64,000 nt of DNA from Spirometra erinaceieuropaei (GCA_902702965.1 CACRXP010000115.1:503807-567806), one strand, 5' to 3'. Numbered from the stretch's first letter, positions 24,575-36,295 are shown. The notes: generated by a model not told the origin, from the letters alone. Numbers and translations are program-made.

Positions 24575-25460
24575 TACCCTAGCCCTAACCCCAACTCTAA
24601 ATCCCTAACCCTACCACCTAAACATAACTCCCGACCCCAACACTGTTGTGTTCATTAGGTGGGTCTACATAAACTCATCTGACCCTGTTTTGCATGTTCC
24701 ATTTCGAAATTATGCTCCGTAGGTAGACGGCACGAAAAGCAATGTTCCATATGTCCAATATTGAAAACGACTATCCAGTGGTACTCACTTCTGTGTCAAT
24801 CCATATAATTTTCCAAATTAAAAAATAATTTCGCCCCATTGAAACAAACGTTTGTCCGTGGGTGTTACGACTGCACTTCAAGGCACGCATTCGCACAGAT
24901 GTGCAAGTCTGATTTAAAAATCGTAAAACGTCTGGTTGTCTTTAAATAACTTGTGTGTTTGCAAACTGATTCCTGCGGTTAGCACCGGATAAAAAATTGC
25001 TTTTCACGTGAGGAAAACTCTGTTTAATAAAACTCATAAGAGTAAATTACTCTTCTCTCTAAGAAAACCACGTTCGAATGCGTAACCGAAGTCTAGGATA
25101 GGCAAAAGTATAAGAAACTGCCAAACACATCGCAAAGTCCATTTTCGCTCAAATTTATGACAATTCTGTTTGATCACATTATGTGGACACATCTTTTACA
25201 CAAGAAGTGGACATTTCCTTGAAAAGATTAAACGAGAAAGCAAAGTATGCAACACTTAAGGCATCCAAAAATTCTCATCTCAGTTTCTGTCACCAGGTTT
25301 CCTGCGATAGGTCGTGTACTGTAGTTGTTATTGCTTGGTTTCCGGCTATAAAAGTCATCATCATCTCGATACCAAAAGGCACTTATCGCATTAGAATCGG
25401 ACCCCGGCCGTACGGGAACTCGTCGCATTTTAGTAGGATAGACTTGTCATGGTGATGAAC
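23600..25460 (+). repeat. Old dispersed repeat, copy near 24 kb
   Basis: It is collinear in several blocks with 41,400-42,790. Inverse pieces occur at about 57,640-58,260 and short pieces near 1.1 kb and 2.7 kb. Highly diverged, non-coding, ends not defined. Confidence 0.45.
24575..24620 (+). repeat. Degenerate CCCTAA-type tract
   Basis: TTACCCTAGCCCTAACC, CTAAATCC and CCTAACCCTACC are irregular matches to the (CCCTAA)n animal telomere repeat. Too short and impure to call a telomere. Confidence 0.45.
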
Positions 25461-25855
25461 CAGGGCAGAAGGCGAGCTGGGAGTCATTTTTTCGGTTCAA
25501 GAACATTTTGTTCGAAAACCGACCAATTCCAGCGACGATACTTTTGAAGAAGACGATAAAGAGGGTTTAAAATTGGAGCCGAGCGACTGCAGTGGTAACT
25601 TACCCAAGGAACGCGCGCATTTAACTGAAATTGTTCGGCGGTTGCAACGTTCATGTAAATGAAGGCGAGTTTTAATTACTTTATGGCCCCCATTCTCAAT
25701 TCTCAGTCAGTCAGCCAGTGTATTTAAGGGAAATAAGCCTACGCTTTTGAACTCCCTCTTTGTACATAAAAAATCGATAAAATAAGCAGAAATATGCAGA
25801 ATTTACAGTATTAAATGAATGCAGACACTGTTCACATGAGTCACCGGTCTCATGG

Positions 25856-26830
25856 CTAAAAAATCGCATAGTCCGCTTGTTGCTGCAGCATATGTCTATC
25901 AAGCTGGCATTTAAATGTCGCCACAGATTGAGACATCGCAATCGTCTCGGGCAGGTTATTCCACGGTTCCACCAAACGGTTGGAGAAGAAATACTTTCTC
26001 TCATTCAATCTTCCTTGGGGTACACGTAGCTTAAAAGAATGTCCCCGGAGGTTGGTTGTACTGGTGTATTGGAAAAAGTCGTCACACCGAAGGGCGCCGG
26101 CCAAGCCACGCACTATACAGAAAGTTTTATCAAGTCTCTGCGTAGCTGCCTATAACTCAGAGGATAGAGATTAAGGTTAGTAAAGCGGATATCGTATGGC
26201 AATGCACCATGACCTCTTATTAATTTTTTTTGTTCGACTCTGCACCCTTTCGGGCAGATTGTAATCCTGCTGCGTCCACGGTCTCCAGGCCTGAATCGCG
26301 TATTCGAGATGCGGCCTTACAAACGTGCTGAAGACTTTGGAGAATCAGTCTTTATCGATAACTGCGAATGCCCGCTTGATGGCATATAGCACGGAGGTTG
26401 CGGCCTTGACCGCCTTACAATATTTTGTAAAATGCATAAGGCTCTCTGTAACCCAGACTCCGAGATCTTTCTGTGTTTCTGCTTCTCGAAGTGGCATTCC
26501 TTTCAGATGATATTGCCGCGTCCTAGGGGTCTGATTTCCGAAGTGCAGTATGGTACATTTGTTCAAATTGAATAACAAGAGCCATCTGCGGGACCCCTTA
26601 TCCAATCGACAAAGATTTTCTCGGATGTTGGTCTCATCGGTAGCATTCTGGATAACTTTCCAGATTGTTATTTCATTTGCAAACATAGATTCATCACAGT
26701 CCAACCCATCAAAACAATCATTTATGAACAAGAGAAAGAGGTTTGGTCCAACCAAGGAACGTGAGTTTGAACCCGAGTCTTCTAAATGCCCTTTAAAATA
26801 CGCTTAGGGTCTCCAAGTGACTATGCTCAG
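25856..26830 (-). pseudogene. CR1/Jockey-like LINE reverse transcriptase C-terminal fragment
   Basis: On the - strand the frame reads GPNLFLLFINDC, then FANE where (F)ADD is expected, LNKCTILHFGN, HLKGMPLREAETQKDLGVWV. A later frame continues with FGTFVRPHLEYAIQAWRPW and a third with LRGHSFKLRVPQGRLNERKYFF and NNLPETIAMSQSVATFK. This order is characteristic of the palm, thumb and C-terminus of non-LTR retrotransposon ORF2 of the CR1/Jockey group. The catalytic Asp pair is replaced and stops are present, so the copy is dead. The 5' part is missing. Confidence 0.85.
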
Positions 26831-26869
26831 ATGTGTTGGTTATTAATATATCGTTGAGATATGTGCAGG

Positions 26870-27430
26870 CGTGGGTCCAGTCCTTTACGTGATTATCAAT
26901 AAAAATGAACCGGGAGCAGAATCGCAGAAGACGCCGAGACTGACCCATGACCCACGACTTGCAACCACAGTGTTACTATGCAGTTGTTTAGCCATCTCTA
27001 CAAAACTTCCGGGTATTTCCAAAGCCCATGATGATTGGCTGCGTCAAAAATCTAGGCGAGATTGTCTTGTAGTTTGCGACGGAGAGAGCCCTGTCGGTAG
27101 TTGTGCATTTCAATCAGAGTTCCCAGTGACCTTCGTCGTGAAATCTTTACTCTAGGGGAGGGGGAGGGTGGTTAGGGGCATCTAGTAAGACTTAGACGAT
27201 GAGTGGCTAGCAATATTAAAAAGGAAGGTGCCTCTACAGTCATTTCACTGTTGCCAGTCTCCCTTACTTTATGCAAAATGGCGATGTTGACATTCCTGAA
27301 ATGTTGGCAGACATTTGTCCCCGTTTCCAGATCTCCTGGAAAACCGAGGCGAGATTGTCAGTCAGCTGGTGGTTGCCCTGTTTGTAAAATTTGTCTGAAA
27401 GTCTATCGACGCCATATGCTTTGCCATTAG
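26870..27430 (-). pseudogene. Second LINE reverse-transcriptase fragment (N-terminal RT region), decayed
   Basis: On the - strand: SNGKAYGVDRL, DKFYKQGNHQLTDNLASVFQEIWKRGQM, then broken frames with GTFLFNIAS and an EMAKQLHSNTVV-like piece. The first blocks match the GKAxGxDxIPxExYKxGG...LxxLFxxxW region of APE-type LINEs common in flatworms. It is a different family from the neighbouring CR1-like fragment. Frameshifts and stops throughout. Confidence 0.65.
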
Positions 27431-27505
27431 AAGCGAAGAGCCGAGTCCCAGAAAGTAGTCTTGAAGAAGGAGACACGATCGCCGGGACAAGAGCTTTATT
27501 AGCCT

Positions 27506-27539
27506 GACGTTTCGGATTCATTCTCGAATCCATCTTCAG
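27506..27539 (-). ncRNA. Hammerhead ribozyme motif
   Basis: On the - strand: CTGAAGA (fits CUGANGA), stem II GGATTC/GAATCC with a GAGAAT loop, GAAA, then CGTC with the self-complementary ACGT. All core positions are present. Confidence 0.65.
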
Positions 27540-27864
27540 ATACAAAAGAGCTGAAGCGTGCTGAGACTTCGCCAGGCGGATTAATTGGCCACGCGGGGAG
27601 CACACTGGTGAACACTCTTCCCAACACCCGGGTCAACGCGTCAGATGGTCGAGCAATCATCACGCCAACACCCAATGTACGTGATGAAATTGCAGCAATT
27701 ATCGACTTGAATGTCGGCCATTAAGCAATGACCACACCAAGTGTGACAATCCCGGATGAAGGGGGAGGCCGTGAACGTTCATAGGTATGCGGTAGCATGG
27801 CTGCTGCATCCTATAAATACCGCAGCCCCTTGTGCAACAACCATCCGTTTCTGCTCTTTTGTCT

Positions 27865-27898
27865 CTGATGATGGATTCGAGTAGGAATCCGAAACGTC
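27865..27898 (+). ncRNA. Hammerhead ribozyme motif
   Basis: CTGATGA, stem II GGATTC/GAATCC with a GAGTAG loop, GAAA, then ACGT-C. The four-base palindrome ACGU would form stem III between two copies, as described for dimeric PLE hammerheads. Cleavage is expected after GUC. Confidence 0.68.
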
Positions 27899-28127
27899 AG
27901 GCTAATAAAGCTCTTGTCCCGGCGATCGTGTCTCCTTCTTCAAGCCTTATGCTTTGTTGATGAACATGTTGTCAAAACCCCTCTTATCGATGTCCGGCGC
28001 CCTTGTTTAAGACCTAGCCGTCTCAAGGTCATTCCATCCGGGTCTGCAGCCACTCGTTTGCATGTCGCGGCCGCCTATGTGCGCGGCACATGTTTGCACC
28101 TCGGAAACCTACGAAAGCAGCTGCCCC

Positions 28128-28303
28128 CACTTCTTTCTCTATCTCTCTCTCTCGGTCAGTGATGGCGTCTTTTGTATCAAAACAGTCCTTGGAGCGTCCT
28201 GATGGTGGTGCTGCTGCAGACGTCCTGGTCTCGAACGGCTTGGTTGATCTTTAGTCGACTGAAGGAGAGAGAGAGCGAGAGGGGGAGCAAGAGAGAGAGA
28301 GAA
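28128..28303. repeat. CT-rich and GA-rich simple-sequence tracts
   Basis: TCTCTCTCTCTC-type runs near 28,130-28,155 and GAGAGAGCGAGAGGG-type runs near 28,262-28,303 flank about 100 bp of GC-rich DNA. They are mutually inverted and could pair. Confidence 0.7.
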
Positions 28304-28559
28304 TATTGCATGCAATATTTGTGTCAACCTTGTACAGGCGATCCAGTTCTCCTTCGACCTTTGGTGCGGCCGTAAAGGGGACTAAAGAGGTCTGAGGAGA
28401 CAAGGCTGAACATTTCATTTAAATTTAAATTCTACAAGCAGACCGCAGTAGTCGGTAGTAGAATCGTCATAACTTTCTGTTAGGAAATCATAAGTCGACT
28501 TTACCGCGATCTGATTCAGGTGGAAAAGCAAAAAGTGCACATTTGAGTTAATTCCATGT

Positions 28560-29400
28560 GAGCAGATTTTTCTGCCTGCTTCCTCCAGCTACGTAGTGGA
28601 GTTCAACTTTGGCCTTAAAGACCCTTCGAATCTGCCCCGTGCCGAAGGAGCATCGCTTCGCCTTCCCCAGCTGGATTAGAATAGGTGTTAGTGCTCCGCC
28701 ATACTTTTGGAAAAATATACTGGTACTCTGTGGCCCATTTTCTTGTAAAACGGTTAACCGTCTTCGGATGTCTACAATCTGACCAAGGGACATGATGCCG
28801 ACCACAGCGGTAGTTGTTATGAAGGAGCTGGTTGTTGCTGTTTAGGGGGAAACTCAGCGATGAATCAGTTACTGAAGTTCATGCCGTATGCTCTTCTAAT
28901 GACGGGTGATATTGCAAGCCTTCTTCAATGGCGGATTTCGCTTCTATTATAAACGGCTTTCACGGGTCTTCTTATCGGGCAAATCGTCGATTAATTTTTA
29001 GACGAGCATCGAATGCTCAAGGTTATCTGTCCTGGCCGCTTTATATTGGCAGTCCTGGGGGATGAAATCTAGATTCTTTATAAAATCGACGATGCTTTGA
29101 CTGGATTCATGGCGCGCTGAAGTTTGATGCTGCAGCCCCACTTGACGGATGTCGCACGGTCAGCCTACTGAATCATATTTGAGTAGGCGCGATTCGCCCA
29201 ATTACCACCATTCCCGTACTACAGGTGGCTTTGGCTTCTTTATTGCAACTGGGGCTGCAGGACAGAACCCTCCCCCCAAGCGCATCTGACAAAAACGATG
29301 ACGACCGAGGAAGACGTTGTCCTTTCCGTCCTGCACTTACTCCAGCTTGGTGAATGCCGCTGGGGCACCCGTGCCCTCTTGCAACAATAGATCCCGACGT
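28560..29400 (-). pseudogene. Possible decayed LTR-retrotransposon gag-like segment
   Basis: On the - strand a discontinuous frame gives CDIRQVGLQHQ, then ESSQSIVDFIKNLDFIPQDC, then NLEHSMLV and LIDDLPDKKTR. This recalls the capsid core of Gypsy/Ty3 gag proteins (a xSVxDFxxxLxxLxxxC run, then a xLPxxxxR-like run). There are several stops and no zinc knuckle, protease or RT nearby. Tentative. Confidence 0.25.
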
Positions 29401-30937
29401 ACTGCTGTCGTCAGTTCTCCGAGATCAGGCCGGAGGAACTAAAGTTTGGAAACAATGTCTAATGTAATCGTGGACCGATTCACTAAAATCCTCAGAAGCC
29501 CTTTTCAACTGCAAACAAGAATTATTCGAGATGTTCGGCGTGTTTTCCAGTCGGAAGTATAACAGTATATGCAACAAGGAAGTCATGGTCGTTAAGCTGC
29601 ACCTTCACTGTTTCCTATGCAATGCAGGCGGGACGTGTACTAAGCACAGAAGACAGCACAAGTGATAGGCTTTAGAAGAGACCGCTTGGTACATGGCGGT
29701 GGGAAACGTCTTAGGTTGAATTGTGTCCAATCAGCACTCAGGAGTTCTGACCATGCATCCGTGATGTTAAAAATCCGATTGTCACACGCATGTGTCTCGA
29801 TGTCTAGAAGTTATTGCGAGCATGAGGGCTTGAGGCAGTCTCGGACGCAGTGGCTAGCAAAGTTAGACTATAGACGAAGATGCGATTACTGGAAGAAGAA
29901 ATATATTGGCATGGCGTTTCGGATTCTAACCCTTACCCATCATCAGATAGAGTCGCAAGCAGAGAAAGTTAGACAGCTCGTCTACGCGAGCTGCATATTG
30001 AGAGGCCTTCGCTGTATGCGCCAGACCTTCACAGGGCGGCTCGAATCCCCCTTGGCTGGCGTGCCATGAGGGCCACGTTTCGTAAAATGCGCTGAGCCAG
30101 ATTCTCAGACCCGATAGGAAGCCAGTTACCTCGGTCGTTTACAGTCTTCCAAATGATCTGAACAGTTTGAAGCTCAGGTCAGGCCGATCTCTCTGAACGT
30201 CTTCAGTCGGATCATCGATAAGTTCTTACCAAATAGGAGTCTTTGGCAATTTTTTTAGCTCAAATGGCCCAAGAGAAAAACTCAAGGCTCAGAGAACTTA
30301 GATAGTTAGAGTGCTGGCTGTACTCAAGTCATTCCCTTACTGTCTTGGGTTTCAATCTCACCCAGGCAACCGTGTTTGTAACACTTGGTTAAGACAAATT
30401 ATCCAAAGCTGCCCAACTACACGTATTATGTTAAAACTTGTGAATTATCCAATAAAAGATGATCAGGGACATTAATCTGCCCTGAGCTGAGTATCGTTTA
30501 AATCGTACGAAATTCCTGCGCTGTGAATACGCGCACCAACGAGCACAGACAGCCGTCCCCAGTGGATGGCAACTTCTGAGGAATTTGGTAACCTAGGCTT
30601 TAATTATATATGACAAAAGCCGCGCACAATCCTACCCTATCCCGTGGAACGAAGAAAGTGTGATGTGAGGGGTTGACCTAAGTCGCATCATGTGAAGAAC
30701 TGACGGGCCGTCCAGACCGGTGACGTCCACAGTGGTACTCTGAAACAATATGCGAATGAGCTGGTTTGTGATGAAGTAGATATTAACTGTACCAACTATC
30801 CCCCTCCTCTCATCCAGCATTCACAGTGACTCGACGGTTAGAGTGTTGTTGACGACTATGTCCACTGTGTGCTCCACAGCAGGGTGGACCCCGGGAACGG
30901 TGACTTGTGCGTGAATTCGTACATTTCGTAGCATCTA
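29401..30937. other. Intergenic DNA with one hammerhead-like relic
   Basis: There is no convincing gene. The 29,662-30,069 + frame crosses the hammerhead-like relic and is probably not coding. At about 30,850-30,935 a partial R-family segment (GTGTGCTCCACAGCAGGGTGGA) abuts the fold-back element at 30,938. Confidence 0.4.
29913..29946 (-). ncRNA. Hammerhead-like motif, degenerate
   Basis: On the - strand: CTGATGA, an irregular stem II, GAAA, then CGCC instead of CGTC. Loss of the U before the cleavage site should abolish activity. It marks the remnant of a PLE terminus. Confidence 0.45.
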
Positions 30938-31722
30938 AAGTGCGTGACCGATCTCATGAAATGCTGCCCGAAATTCTTAAATTCGTTTTCAAATAAGAAA
31001 GATTACCTAGGTGGGGTTGCAATATTGATTAGAATGAGACGTGATCCTATAGTATTTCGAACTCACCTCCTGCAGAAACTGCACTCAGTGAAAAATGACT
31101 GCTTCAGCAGCATGCACTTTTCACATTGATTTTCGATGGTCTTATAAGTTTAAATATATTTTACTAAAAACATGCACAAGAATATCCTTTTTTTACAAGC
31201 TTGGGCTTTGAAAAAGTGTGTCGTTTTGAAGTTTTTAAGACCATGCGATGTACATACATACAGCATCGCACAATTCCGTTTACCAAGGCTCCTCCTGAAA
31301 TGTACAACACAGCTCGCATCCATTGCAATGTTTTATTAACTCTATGTGCTAGCTGCTTGAGGACGTGGAGAAATATGTGGTTTTTCTTACGTGGAAAGTA
31401 AGCACGGTGTAGACTAAATATTCTGAGCGCTAATGCAACGGTTGATCTGGCTCAAAGTTCTTCGAGAATCTGAAAACCTTTTATAACATAAATGTACACT
31501 TTTTCGAGTATAAAATACAAAGAAGATGTGATTTTCTATCACATTTATAAAAGGAGACATATATTTGTGCATGTTTACGATAAAATATATTGGAACTTAT
31601 AAGACCATCAAAAATCAATGTGAAAAGGGCATGCTACTTACAACCCCACCTAGGTAATATTTCCTAATCAAAAACGCATTTCAAAATATCGGCCAGCATT
31701 TCATGAGATCGGTCACGCGCTA
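30938..31722. mobile_element. TA-flanked fold-back (MITE-like) element, copy 3
   Basis: GTGCGTGACCGATCTCATGA at the left and, on the other strand, GCGCGTGACCGATCTCATGA at the right are nearly identical inverted ends flanked by TA. The 785-bp element is palindromic along most of its length, including the GATTTTCGATGGTCTTATAA block. It has no coding capacity. Confidence 0.78.
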
Positions 31723-31777
31723 TACTTTAGTATCTCGTTTAATAACATCAACAAAACAAGCGACATTTATAAAGCAT

Positions 31778-33042
31778 TTAGGCCAATAATCGACCTACGG
31801 AGGAAGACTGGAGGTAACTACGCAGGGCTCTGTACGCCAGCGCCAGAGCAATAAATCGATTGACCGAGTTCTCATCCGAGGCCCAGGCTTCAATCAGTTC
31901 TCGACATGTCGTGTTCCCAGCGTTGGCGTCTATTTTGGTGGCTGCGAAGTTAAACTCGTGACCCATTTCGGAGGTGTAGGCAGCCACTTGTGATGTGTCG
32001 CCTCGTCGCACAGATAGCTTATGTTCGTGTATGTGCGATTCGAGCATGCGCCCAGTCTGCCCTGTGTATTTACAAGGACAGTTTTGACACAAAATACGAT
32101 ACACTACTCCTGATTTCCATTCAGGCTTTAATCGCCCTTTCATGACCATACTGCGCATGTTGGCTTTGGGGCCGTGTTCAATTTCGACACCTAACTGTAC
32201 AGCAATGCGTTCGGATGCTTATGTAATGCCCTTGATGTATGGCAAAGAATGCCATGTCGTTGCCGGTGTTGATGTTCGAGTCCTCCGGTGGCGACCGCGT
32301 AGGCAGCGACTTATGAATGCCCTCGGATAGCCATTTTGCCCAAACTGGTCGCAGAGATAACAGGCTTCACGGGCTCTGTCCTCCGGTTTGCTGTAATCGG
32401 TTTGGATCCGTTTGAAGAGCGTTTTCATACAGCTTCGTTTGTGAGCCGCCGGATGGGTGCTTTGAAAACTGAGAACCTGTGGGCTGTTCTTTGTTTCAAG
32501 TAAACCGCCAGGGTTTCGTCTGTTCCTGTTCTTCTGCCCTCGTGAATTTTATATCAGGTAAGACTGCGTTTATCAGGATGTGGAAATGCTGTAGCATGTT
32601 CTTCTCGGCGATGACGACGTGTCATCTACGTAACGGCGACAAAATACCAGCTCATATTAGATGAAATCAATCTTTTCTAACTCCTGCATGACTAGTTCCG
32701 ACACTAAACCTGAGACCGGATAGCACATTGGGGTTCCCCTGATTTCTGCGTAGGTCTCTCTCGCAATTGTGAAGAAAGTAAGGTGGCAGAATTCCATCAG
32801 CCTCATGAGGTATTCAATTGTGAGTGCATTCTGAGTCTCGTTATACGCCTCTTCAGGGTGTACAGAGTCAGCTCCAGTCTTGCGCCGTCGTTGGATGACT
32901 GACCTACATGCCCTATAATTGTGGCTTTTTCTGTTGCTGCTTTTACCTCTGACGATGGACTCCTGTACAAGTCTGAAAGCTTAGGACAACAAACGAAGGG
33001 TTCCGGTGCTCGACTCTTCTTCTTCTTCACTTGTGCATGCAC
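31778..33042 (-). pseudogene. Penelope-like element: reverse transcriptase (partial) plus GIY-YIG
   Basis: On the - strand, broken frames give in order EYLMRLMEFCHL, YAEIRGTPM (the G-x-PMG-type RT motif), PVSGLVSELVMQELE, RRYVDDT at 32,618-32,637 (catalytic YVDD box intact), then QNGYPRAFISRCL (the N-G-Y-P linker), KSGVVYRILCQNC, YTGQTGR, HIHEHKLSVRRGD and EAWASDENSVNRFI. This is the canonical order of a PLE polyprotein from mid-RT to the GIY-YIG end. At least one stop and two frameshifts interrupt it, and the N-terminal RT half is missing. It begins about 55 bp after the fold-back element. Confidence 0.85.
32949..32982 (+). ncRNA. Hammerhead-like motif, variant stem III
   Basis: CTGACGA, stem II GGACTC/AAGTCT, GAAA, then AGCTT. 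The palindrome here is AGCT rather than ACGT, so stem III could still form in a dimer, with UU instead of UC at the cleavage site. It lies between two PLE fragments pointing away from each other. Confidence 0.4.
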
Positions 33043-33069
33043 CTGGAACTCGAAATTTCGCCTTCATTC

Positions 33070-33720
33070 GTGAAAAATTCGGGCGCGATGGGCTTCGGAC
33101 TGCTCGCATCTGGGAGTTATTCTCTACTTGAGAGGCAGCAACATACGAGCAGTTACGTTTTCTGCATCGATGTCTCCAAGACGAACTAACCGCACGATGC
33201 CTGAGTTATAAAGCTCCTGTTAATATGGCCATGGGAAGAGAAGTTGTGAGGCGTTTTGTCAAACAGGTGACAAGAGTTCCGATCGACGACTGTCACCGGC
33301 GTTTGCAGATGTACACGGCGGAGATCGAGGAGAACAGAAGGCAGTGTGTCCACACTCTCGGCGATCCTATCGCCGCAGATCTTGGGAAGTCAATTTTACC
33401 TCTGGCACACCAAAGGAAAGCCGGAAGAGAGAAGTTTTTGAACGGAAACCACAAGGCACAGAAAGCTCAAACTTGTTCCGCAACCTCTCGTCTAAGCAGA
33501 TAATAAAGCAGTAACAACGAGTGTTACAGCATGAAACTTGTAGAATGAGAGGTGCCATAAAGGCCACAGTAAGTAGTACTTGCAGTCTGATACTCGTTGG
33601 AAAGGAGGGTCACTGGAAACCTTCAAAACTGAGATTCAAACACTTCAGATTTTTTGCGTTGAAAAATGCGCCAACTGGCCAGGCGGACGGATTTTTTCTA
33701 TTGACTTAACGCCTTCATGC
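33070..33720 (+). pseudogene. Penelope-like element N-terminal fragment
   Basis: The frames read LHRCLQDELTARCLSYKAP, then 33,225-33,503 and NLSSKQIIKQ*QRVLQHE. The LSSKQ(L/I)...Q..VL.HE block is typical of the region preceding the RT in PLE proteins. It ends in lesions before any RT motif. It is head to head with the - strand PLE at 31,778-33,042. Confidence 0.5.
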
Positions 33721-33972
33721 ACCAATGACCTGGTGGAGTCAGTTCTACCGGAAGTGAGATTGAGCTCAGTGATTGACAGGACGTTAATTCACCGTTTGCT
33801 GTGTGCCATACCGGCCCTCTTTGTCCTTCCTCCAAACGGGCGGACATCAGCAGATAGCAGGTATCTTACGCAAGCTTCGCTCATCATAAACAAACTGGCA
33901 TCGCATGCATGCCGCATACGTGATGTGTTGAGTGTAGCTTTCGTGAGCGCAGGTACGAGCGAGTAGACCTTG

Positions 33973-34430
33973 GTGCCCTCCAAACGGGCCACGTGTTAGA
34001 TGCGCTGGACCAACACGGGGGCCACATCGGACTTTGGCAGGCGTTATCTGTGCGCAATAACAAATGCCAACATTTGCGGGGTGCGCTGGCGGACCCTGTT
34101 GTCGGCATTCGTCGCACAACTGGACCACTGCCTCCACCCCATTGTTTTGTGGTCAAAATCCTGGTCATTTGTTGTGTGGACAGGGGTGCGGAGTGGAGCG
34201 CCAAGGCGAAGACCCGTCCGAGCCATCCACCTGCGGCCTCCCCCGTCTCCGGTCTTCTTGACTCTGTCTTGACACCGGGCCCAGGCGGGGGAGGAGGAGA
34301 GAGTGTAGGTAGATGCAGCGCAAGTCTACTGGCACTATAAACCCCTGCGCGAGTCACCGTCCCTGCTCCCACAATGCAGTCTGTGGGGCACACGGTGGTC
34401 ATCGTCGAAATCGACGGACGAACTGTCGTC
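33973..34430 (+). repeat. R-family GC-rich repeat, inverted-pair member 1
   Basis: Read inversely it is nearly identical to 35,836-36,295, from GGCCACGTGTTAGATGCGC to GACGGACGAACTGTCGTCG. Open frames occur on both strands because of GC richness. None resembles a known protein. Confidence 0.85.
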
Positions 34431-35468
34431 GGCGTTTTGCATGTATGGTTTCAGGAGATTGGTTATGAGGGGTCTGAAATACGCTGCTTTTTCAAAAGGT
34501 TTTTAGATATGCGCATATGCGGTTTTCGAATATCTTGGGGATAGAGGGTGATAGAGTGAGAGGGAGGAATGCGCGTCATTTTTAAGGTATCATACCCGAA
34601 CTTTCTGTAAAAACCTACCCTAATCAGATGGCCGAAATACAAATTCATAGACGATGGGAGGCTTAATGTTTTTGACAACAAACTACACAACTATCATGGG
34701 ACAGTTTGGGTCTCAGATTCAGTATTATGGCTCCTCTAAATTTTAGGTATCGTGTCCGAGGTAGTAATACTGAACGCTGTTATACCGACTCTTGGCAAAG
34801 CGCATAACGAAAACCACGGCGGACGGTGACGAAAGACTGAGGGGCCATTAATTTAGGATGAAGTGGGTTTGGACAACATCATCCAGAATTCGATCCATAA
34901 ACTGACTGACCATTGTCAGATGCCGATGCATTAAGTTATCAGATAAAATATATATATAAACACACGTAACAGGAAGACAGCATGTAGAGAGCTCATTAAG
35001 AAATGAGTACATGTTTTTGAACAAGACGGAAAAACGACCGATGTACAATAAAAAAACTGGAGGAGGAGTGCTAGCATATATAATTCTTCAGATCTGAATT
35101 TAAGATGCCGTATAGGAATGTTAACAGCGGATGTAGTAAAGGGGTTGACGAATTTTACTGAAAATTGTAAATATAAAATAATGACAGATTTTAGGATGGG
35201 GTAGCATCAAGGTATCGTAAAGGTGGTATTTCCCTGGGAAGGATGTCAAAAGATTCTGGAATTTGAGGAGGGGGGTAGTCGCAGTCAAAAAACACGCTGC
35301 ACAGAATTCGGATGGTCAGGCAGTAGACCATTTTTCATCGACTATGTAAAGCTATAACGCTAGTCATCTTTCTGAAACTGGAGTCGGTGGGGTAGTTCGC
35401 TCTCGTGATCGCCACCGCTTTGTCACACTGCTATCCTGTTTGTCTCGATCCCCCTCCCGTCGATTTGT
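34431..35468. other. AT-rich spacer between the R copies, no gene recognised
   Basis: No domain-bearing frame is visible. Together with the N run this separates the two inverted R repeats. Confidence 0.4.
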
Positions 35469-35807
35469 NNNNNNNNNNNNNNNNNNNNNNNNNNNNNNNN
35501 NNNNNNNNNNNNNNNNNNNNNNNNNNNNNNNNNNNNNNNNNNNNNNNNNNNNNNNNNNNNNNNNNNNNNNNNNNNNNNNNNNNNNNNNNNNNNNNNNNNN
35601 NNNNNNNNNNNNNNNNNNNNNNNNNNNNNNNNNNNNNNNNNNNNNNNNNNNNNNNNNNNNNNNNNNNNNNNNNNNNNNNNNNNNNNNNNNNNNNNNNNNN
35701 NNNNNNNNNNNNNNNNNNNNNNNNNNNNNNNNNNNNNNNNNNNNNNNNNNNNNNNNNNNNNNNNNNNNNNNNNNNNNNNNNNNNNNNNNNNNNNNNNNNN
35801 NNNNNNN
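35469..35807. other. Assembly gap (339 N)
   Basis: Run of N. It borders a CA microsatellite on the right, a likely cause of the gap. Frames crossing it are meaningless. Confidence 0.99.
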
Positions 35808-35836
35808 CACACACACACACACGCACACACACACAC
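35808..35836. repeat. (CA)n microsatellite
   Basis: CA units with one CGCA interruption run right up to the gap. True length unknown. Confidence 0.9.
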
Positions 35837-36295
35837 GACGACAGTTCGTCCGTCGATTTCGACGATGACCACCGTGTGCCCCACAGACTGCATTGTGGGA
35901 GCAGGGACGGTGACTTACGCAGGGGTTTATAGTGCCAGAAGACTTGCGTAGCATCTACCTACACTCTCTCCTCTCCCCCCGCCTGAGCCCGGTGTCAAGA
36001 CAGAGTCAAGAAGACCGGAGACGGGGGAGGCCGCAAGTGGATGGCTCGGACGGATCCTCGCCTTGGCGCTCCACTCCGCACCCCCTGGTCCACAAACAAA
36101 TGACCAGGATTTTGACTACAAACAATGGGGTGATGGCAGTGGTCCAGTTGTGCGACGAATGCCGACCACAGGGTGCGCCAGCGCACGCCGCAAATGTTGG
36201 CATTTGTTATTGCGCACATATAACGCCTGCCAGAGTCCGATGTGGCCCCCATGTTGGTCCAGCGCATCTAACACGTGGCCCGTTCTGAGGGCACA
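35836..36295 (-). repeat. R-family GC-rich repeat, inverted-pair member 2
   Basis: Inverse copy of 33,973-34,430. CA microsatellites flank it on both sides. Confidence 0.85.

Larger units (their letters stand above)
27430..27950 (+). mobile_element. Short PLE derivative (inverted hammerhead termini, no endonuclease)
   Basis: The left segment (GAAGCGAAGAGCCGAGTCCC...TCTTGAAGAAGGAGACACGA) equals the complement of the end of the mini-PLE at 53,963. The 27,459-27,540 block and the 27,862-27,945 block are inverted copies with hammerhead motifs pointing outward. The interior corresponds to the C-terminal coding tail only (GHAGSTLVNTLPNTRVNASD). It sits at the edge of the LINE fragment, so it probably inserted into it. 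Confidence 0.7.

Noticed and set aside
29662..30069. 135-codon + strand frame as a gene
   Set aside because: It runs antisense across a hammerhead-like PLE terminal motif and shows no domain.
35364..35954. Long frames across 35.4-35.95 kb
   Set aside because: They are created by the N run and CA repeat and carry no information.
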